Part shown: positions 60,741 to 64,000 of the stretch, piece by piece
Layout of the letters: each line of letters opens with the position of its first letter
Numbering within the stretch: position 1 is the stretch's first letter
Origin: Silene conica
Lineage: Eukaryota > Streptophyta > Magnoliopsida > Caryophyllales > Caryophyllaceae
Assembly (NCBI GenBank): GCA_029255685.2
Contig: CM055312.2
Location: 12,858,649-12,922,648, forward strand
Length of the DNA: 64,000 nt
Reading direction: 5' to 3'
Position numbers and translations under genes: made by a program
Notes under the pieces: model-generated
What the model was told of the DNA's origin: nothing
The model's database searches: none
The model's input: only the letters and a program-made list of their open reading frames with translations

Positions 60741-62050
60741 TGTTGGGAAATGTGTCCTCAACAATAGTGCGATCACGTAATTAAATCTCATGACGAGAAT
60801 GCGCAAGGGATGATACGAATTATTAGTCAACTGACCAACATTAATAGGTAATGATTGGCTAGCTAGAGTTTGACATTACTGTCGTATGACGGTGATGGTC
60901 AGTTGATCCCTTTAGGTCACACCTTTAGGACAATTCCCTTAATTGATAAAATGATCAAATGTATATTGATACGATTTGATCATATTCCTTAAACTCGTAT
61001 ATCGAGAAATTAGAGGTTGAATCTTAATGTAAGATTTATGTTTAAAATTGAAATGTGTCAATTGTTAAACAGTAAACGATATTTTATTATATCGAAATTA
61101 GAATGAATTGGGTTATAATTGATACAAAGGTTGTAAATCGTATTGACGATAATTATATACAATCATTTTACAATTGTAATTTCGAATTACTTGTCAATTA
61201 ATAAATAGGATTTATTTAATTATAATATTTATACGATAAATATTTATATATCTATTTTAAGATAAAATAATTGTATTATGTTACATTGTGACATATAAGA
61301 TGTCACAATTTTTATACAAATTATACATTTGACAATTTGTAAAATGAAGTCCATTTTAGTGATAAAATGGACGGCTAGGTGAGGGTGGTTGGAGGTGATT
61401 ATTGTGTATTAAGCACACCTTAATCATCATGTTTAAAGGTGTGTCTTGGAAACACAATCTAGGCCATCCTAAGTAGCATGGGTTAGAGAGTTGTCTCCCC
61501 TTGGTTCCCCACCATACCCAAAACACCACCCACTTAAATAGTATATGATACTCATTTTGGGATTATTCATTCTAATTTTTCTAATGCTTGATTTTTCTAA
61601 GAGTAAGAAAACATATCAACATTCATAATATCCTCTCTTCTACACTTAGCCGAAAATTCACTAAGTAAGAGAGATTTTACAACCTCTAAATATATATTAT
61701 AAAATAATAATATCATACTATTTGTAGTATTAAAATAACATTCTAATAAGAGTGATTAGAAAGAGTGATTAGAATAAGTTTAAGGAGAAAACCGATTTTG
61801 TAACTAGCTCGTTCAAGTCTCGGTTGATTGAGGGGTTGTCTTGGTGCATCCAAAGGAGGTATTCTATTTTGGGTACTCGGAGGATCATCCTTGCTAAACA
61901 TTTGGACCGTGTGTAAGGGTTCAAATACTCTCCTTATTTCCGCATTATTAGCATGCATAAGATCGTTTTAACATGTAAATTAATATGTTAATCACAAGGT
62001 TAGTTTAGTATGACTAAAATTAGTTTATGAGCAACTAATATAACCTAACA
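60741..62050 (+). repeat. Copia no. 2 3' LTR (1310 bp)
   Basis: Near-identical to 53671-54982; differs by a 17-bp absence, a 13-bp short duplication and about 3 substitutions. Confidence 0.95.
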
Positions 62051-62296
62051 AAAAGATGTTTGGTCTTTGTCTATATTACACCGTCATATCAACCTTGTGA
62101 CTTGAGCTGCGTTTTCTATTACCCGTACCTTTGAATCTGTTTTATTGGTACATTTGGTCGTTACTTTGTTACGGATATGGATAATTTGGGATTTGTATGT
62201 GCATTTACATTAGCTCTGAGTTGTCTAAAATCACCGCTTGTATGATTGCTTTCGCTTCAAGTTCTTTGCTTTGTTTGAGGACAACCAAAGAGTTAG

Positions 62297-62306
62297 TTTG
62301 GGGGAG
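62297..62306 (+). promoter_or_regulatory. Athila polypurine tract
   Basis: TTTGGGGGAG two bases before the 3' LTR start at 62309; the expected site for plus-strand priming. Confidence 0.85.
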
Positions 62307-62308
62307 TT

Positions 62309-63579
62309 TGATGAGTCATAATTATATACATCTTTATGCCTTCCCTTATATACTTTTGTTACTGTTTTGTGCACTAATCCATGTCGTATACGCCGTTTTT
62401 GTCATAAATGTCGATACTCCCGCATTTTGTTGTTTCTAATGTAGATGGATGCATTCCGGTGATTTATAGAGGATCATACGAGTATCGCGGAGTCGGCAAG
62501 GCAAAGATATATAGGAAGATAAGCAAGAATCAAGGGAGATTGCCAAAAAGAAGTAAAGAAACGAAGAATTGTGCTGGCAAAGTGGAGCACTCGATCGAGT
62601 GCCACCAACACTCGATCGAGTGCACTGGACACTCGGTCGAGTGCTTCTTCTGTCCGGATTTTCATAAGTTTTTAGCAAGTGTTTCCATAAATCGTTTAGT
62701 AGTTTTTAGCAAGTATTTCCATATATTGTTTAGTAGTTTGTTATAAGTAGAGACTTCGTAGCCTCTTGTTAGATACACTTTTATTACTCTAAAAAACCCT
62801 AATTATTACTAGTAGCTCCCTAGATTATTATTTAGCAATTGCCTTCGGATCTTGTTCTCCTATTTACGGTATTTAATCATAATCTTTACTTTATTGTTAT
62901 TCAATTATTCTTGTTCTTAGTTTATTGCTTTATTAATTATGTTTTCAATCAATATTGTTGTAGTTAGATCCCAAGCCATGCGTAGCTAATTTATTTGTCT
63001 AGGGTGAAAAGGGATCTAGGTAATTAGAAGGGGGGGATCAAACTTTAATGATGTTTAATTGTTAAACTGCTTATTATTATTGTTCTATTGTTGTTTTAAA
63101 CCTGATTAATTAATTACTGGCCAGGATTCGTTAATTAGTCTCGCAAATTAGTCTTAGATCCGACCGTAGACTAAGACTAAGATATGCCACAACAATTGAA
63201 TAGACTGACCTAATTATAGCGACCGCATGTTAGGTTTAGATCTAAAGATTATATGAATACCGACCGGACATATGATCTTAAATAATAATTTTGCCCAATT
63301 AAATTAGTTAAATCCTATTCCCCTGGATAATTGCCTATGTGAACTTGATCCCTAGATCTTTCCTAAAACTTGTTTACATCTTTATTTACTTATTTTGCAA
63401 TTAGTTGATTAGAATCCAAAAACAATCAAACAACCCAATTGTTACTTTAAGACTTATTTACTTTAGCAAACAATTTATTACCGCCTCCCTGTGGATTCGA
63501 TACCTTTCTTACCGCTAGCTATTAGTTAGTAGTATCCTAAGGATTACTTTGATTTAGGGTGACGACTTTACCCTTATCA
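62309..63579 (+). repeat. Athila 3' LTR (1271 bp)
   Basis: Matches the 5' LTR over its whole length at about 99 percent by eye; ends CCCTTATCA before GAAAG. Carries the palindrome trio at 62588, 62609 and 62630. Confidence 0.95.
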
Positions 63580-63584
63580 GAAAG

Positions 63585-64000
63585 AAAAGCCGCCTCCTCT
63601 TTTTATACATCTAAAAGATGACTAATGCCCTGGAAAATGGGACTCCTTTACTATAGCAAGCAAGTGAACGCAGCCACTAAAATAGAAAAGTGGGATCTTA
63701 TTTAGAAGAGGAGTTTCTCTAATTCCTTATTGTTGCTGACTCAAATACTCTGCCCATGAACTACTGACTGCATACTATAGCAACACATACACCATCTAAT
63801 GAACATACCCCTGCAACATACAAGTAAGTCTGCATCAGTCCAGCCCAAAGCTGCTACCCAGAACCTATCCCTTCATCCCAAACCACATTGAAGACCATAC
63901 AAACATATCAGTAGCCATTCCTGGGCTAAAAATATACTGATGCACGAAACCTTGCTTCTTGTGCTAGCCTATGTTGTCAGATCAGGCCCAAAGCAAAAAC
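63585..64000. other. Unassigned right flank
   Basis: Balanced-composition sequence with no frame or terminus that I recognise. Confidence 0.4.

Larger units (their letters stand above)
53671..62050 (+). mobile_element. Copia LTR retrotransposon no. 2, gag-only, young; TSD AAAAG
   Basis: The 5' LTR is 53671-54982 and the 3' LTR 60741-62050, both TGTTGGGAAATG…TATAACCTAACA. AAAAG flanks at 53666-53670 and 62051-62055. There is a PBS for tRNA-iMet, a gag frame, and then about 1.7 kb with no pol motif that I can recognise. A pre-LTR segment (60055-60740) follows, collinear with 13920-14437 of Copia no. 1. By eye the LTRs differ by about 3 substitutions plus a few indels, so it is very young (about 0.1-0.2 My). 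It sits inside the Athila element, so it must be younger than that insertion. Confidence 0.93.
42456..63579 (+). mobile_element. Athila-like Ty3 LTR retrotransposon, near-complete, with a nested Copia; TSD GAAAG
   Basis: The 5' LTR is 42456-43723 and the 3' LTR 62309-63579, both TGATGAGTCATAAT…CCCTTATCA. GAAAG flanks at 42451-42455 and 63580-63584. It has a PBS for tRNA-Asp, then gag, protease, RT, RNase H, integrase, an ATHILA-family (env-like position) frame and a polypurine tract. Without the 8.4-kb Copia guest it is about 12.7 kb. By eye the LTRs show about 9 substitutions and 3 one-base indels in 1.27 kb (about 0.7 percent), i.e. roughly 0.3-0.5 My with usual plant rates. It is broken, with roughly half a dozen interruptions in its coding region. 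Confidence 0.95.

Overview
This is repeat-dense plant nuclear DNA, most likely from an angiosperm and probably a eudicot. The evidence is plant-type Ty3 (Athila-like) and Copia LTR elements primed by tRNA-Asp and tRNA-iMet, an L1-type LINE, Helitrons, Stowaway, PIF/Harbinger and CACTA pieces, and fragments of plant host genes. I see no complete host gene, no rRNA or tRNA gene and no CRISPR array. I cannot name the species from the sequence alone.

Layout. 1-4070 is a decayed L1-type LINE cut by the left window edge. 4111-5567 is low-complexity DNA that may be an old LTR. 5576-7803 is a pseudogene with the module layout of a plant nucleoredoxin (thioredoxin fold), split by a solo LTR (5986-7449, duplicated target GTTCC). 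Its 3' flank received a Ty3-type LTR (target GGCGT), and that LTR received a Copia element (8403-15483, target CATCG). The stack was then tandemly duplicated. The second copy (15484-18166) repeats part of the solo LTR, the gene fragment and the Ty3 LTR, but its Copia is now only a solo LTR with the same CATCG target. The Ty3 solo LTR closes at 20649.

20650-30230 holds a CACTA end, a minus-strand Helitron end, a small MITE, a chimeric transduplicate (an LRR receptor-kinase fragment of PEPR type directly abutting a PRP38 splicing-factor exon), two nested Helitrons and a PIF/Harbinger transposase tail. 30230-42455 is a mosaic of non-autonomous DNA elements: two Harbinger-like elements with TAA targets, an element set in a (TA)n microsatellite that carries about 21 copies of a 98-bp repeat, a Stowaway split by a Helitron with RPA-like and Pif1-helicase remnants, further Helitron ends and small MITEs. 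A short host segment occurs twice, at 30645 and 36826.

42456-63579 is one Athila-like Ty3 element with near-identical LTRs and target GAAAG. It is about 12.7 kb without its guest, a young 8.4-kb Copia (53671-62050, target AAAAG) that carries an intact-looking gag frame but no pol that I can recognise. 63585-64000 is unassigned.

The strongest unexplained signal is a family of palindromes centred on CTCGATCGAG. They are arranged on an exact 21-bp pitch (21 or 30 bp in the solo LTR) and recur in both Athila LTRs, inside its coding region, between its pol and env-like regions, and in the LTR of a second family at 6474-6682.
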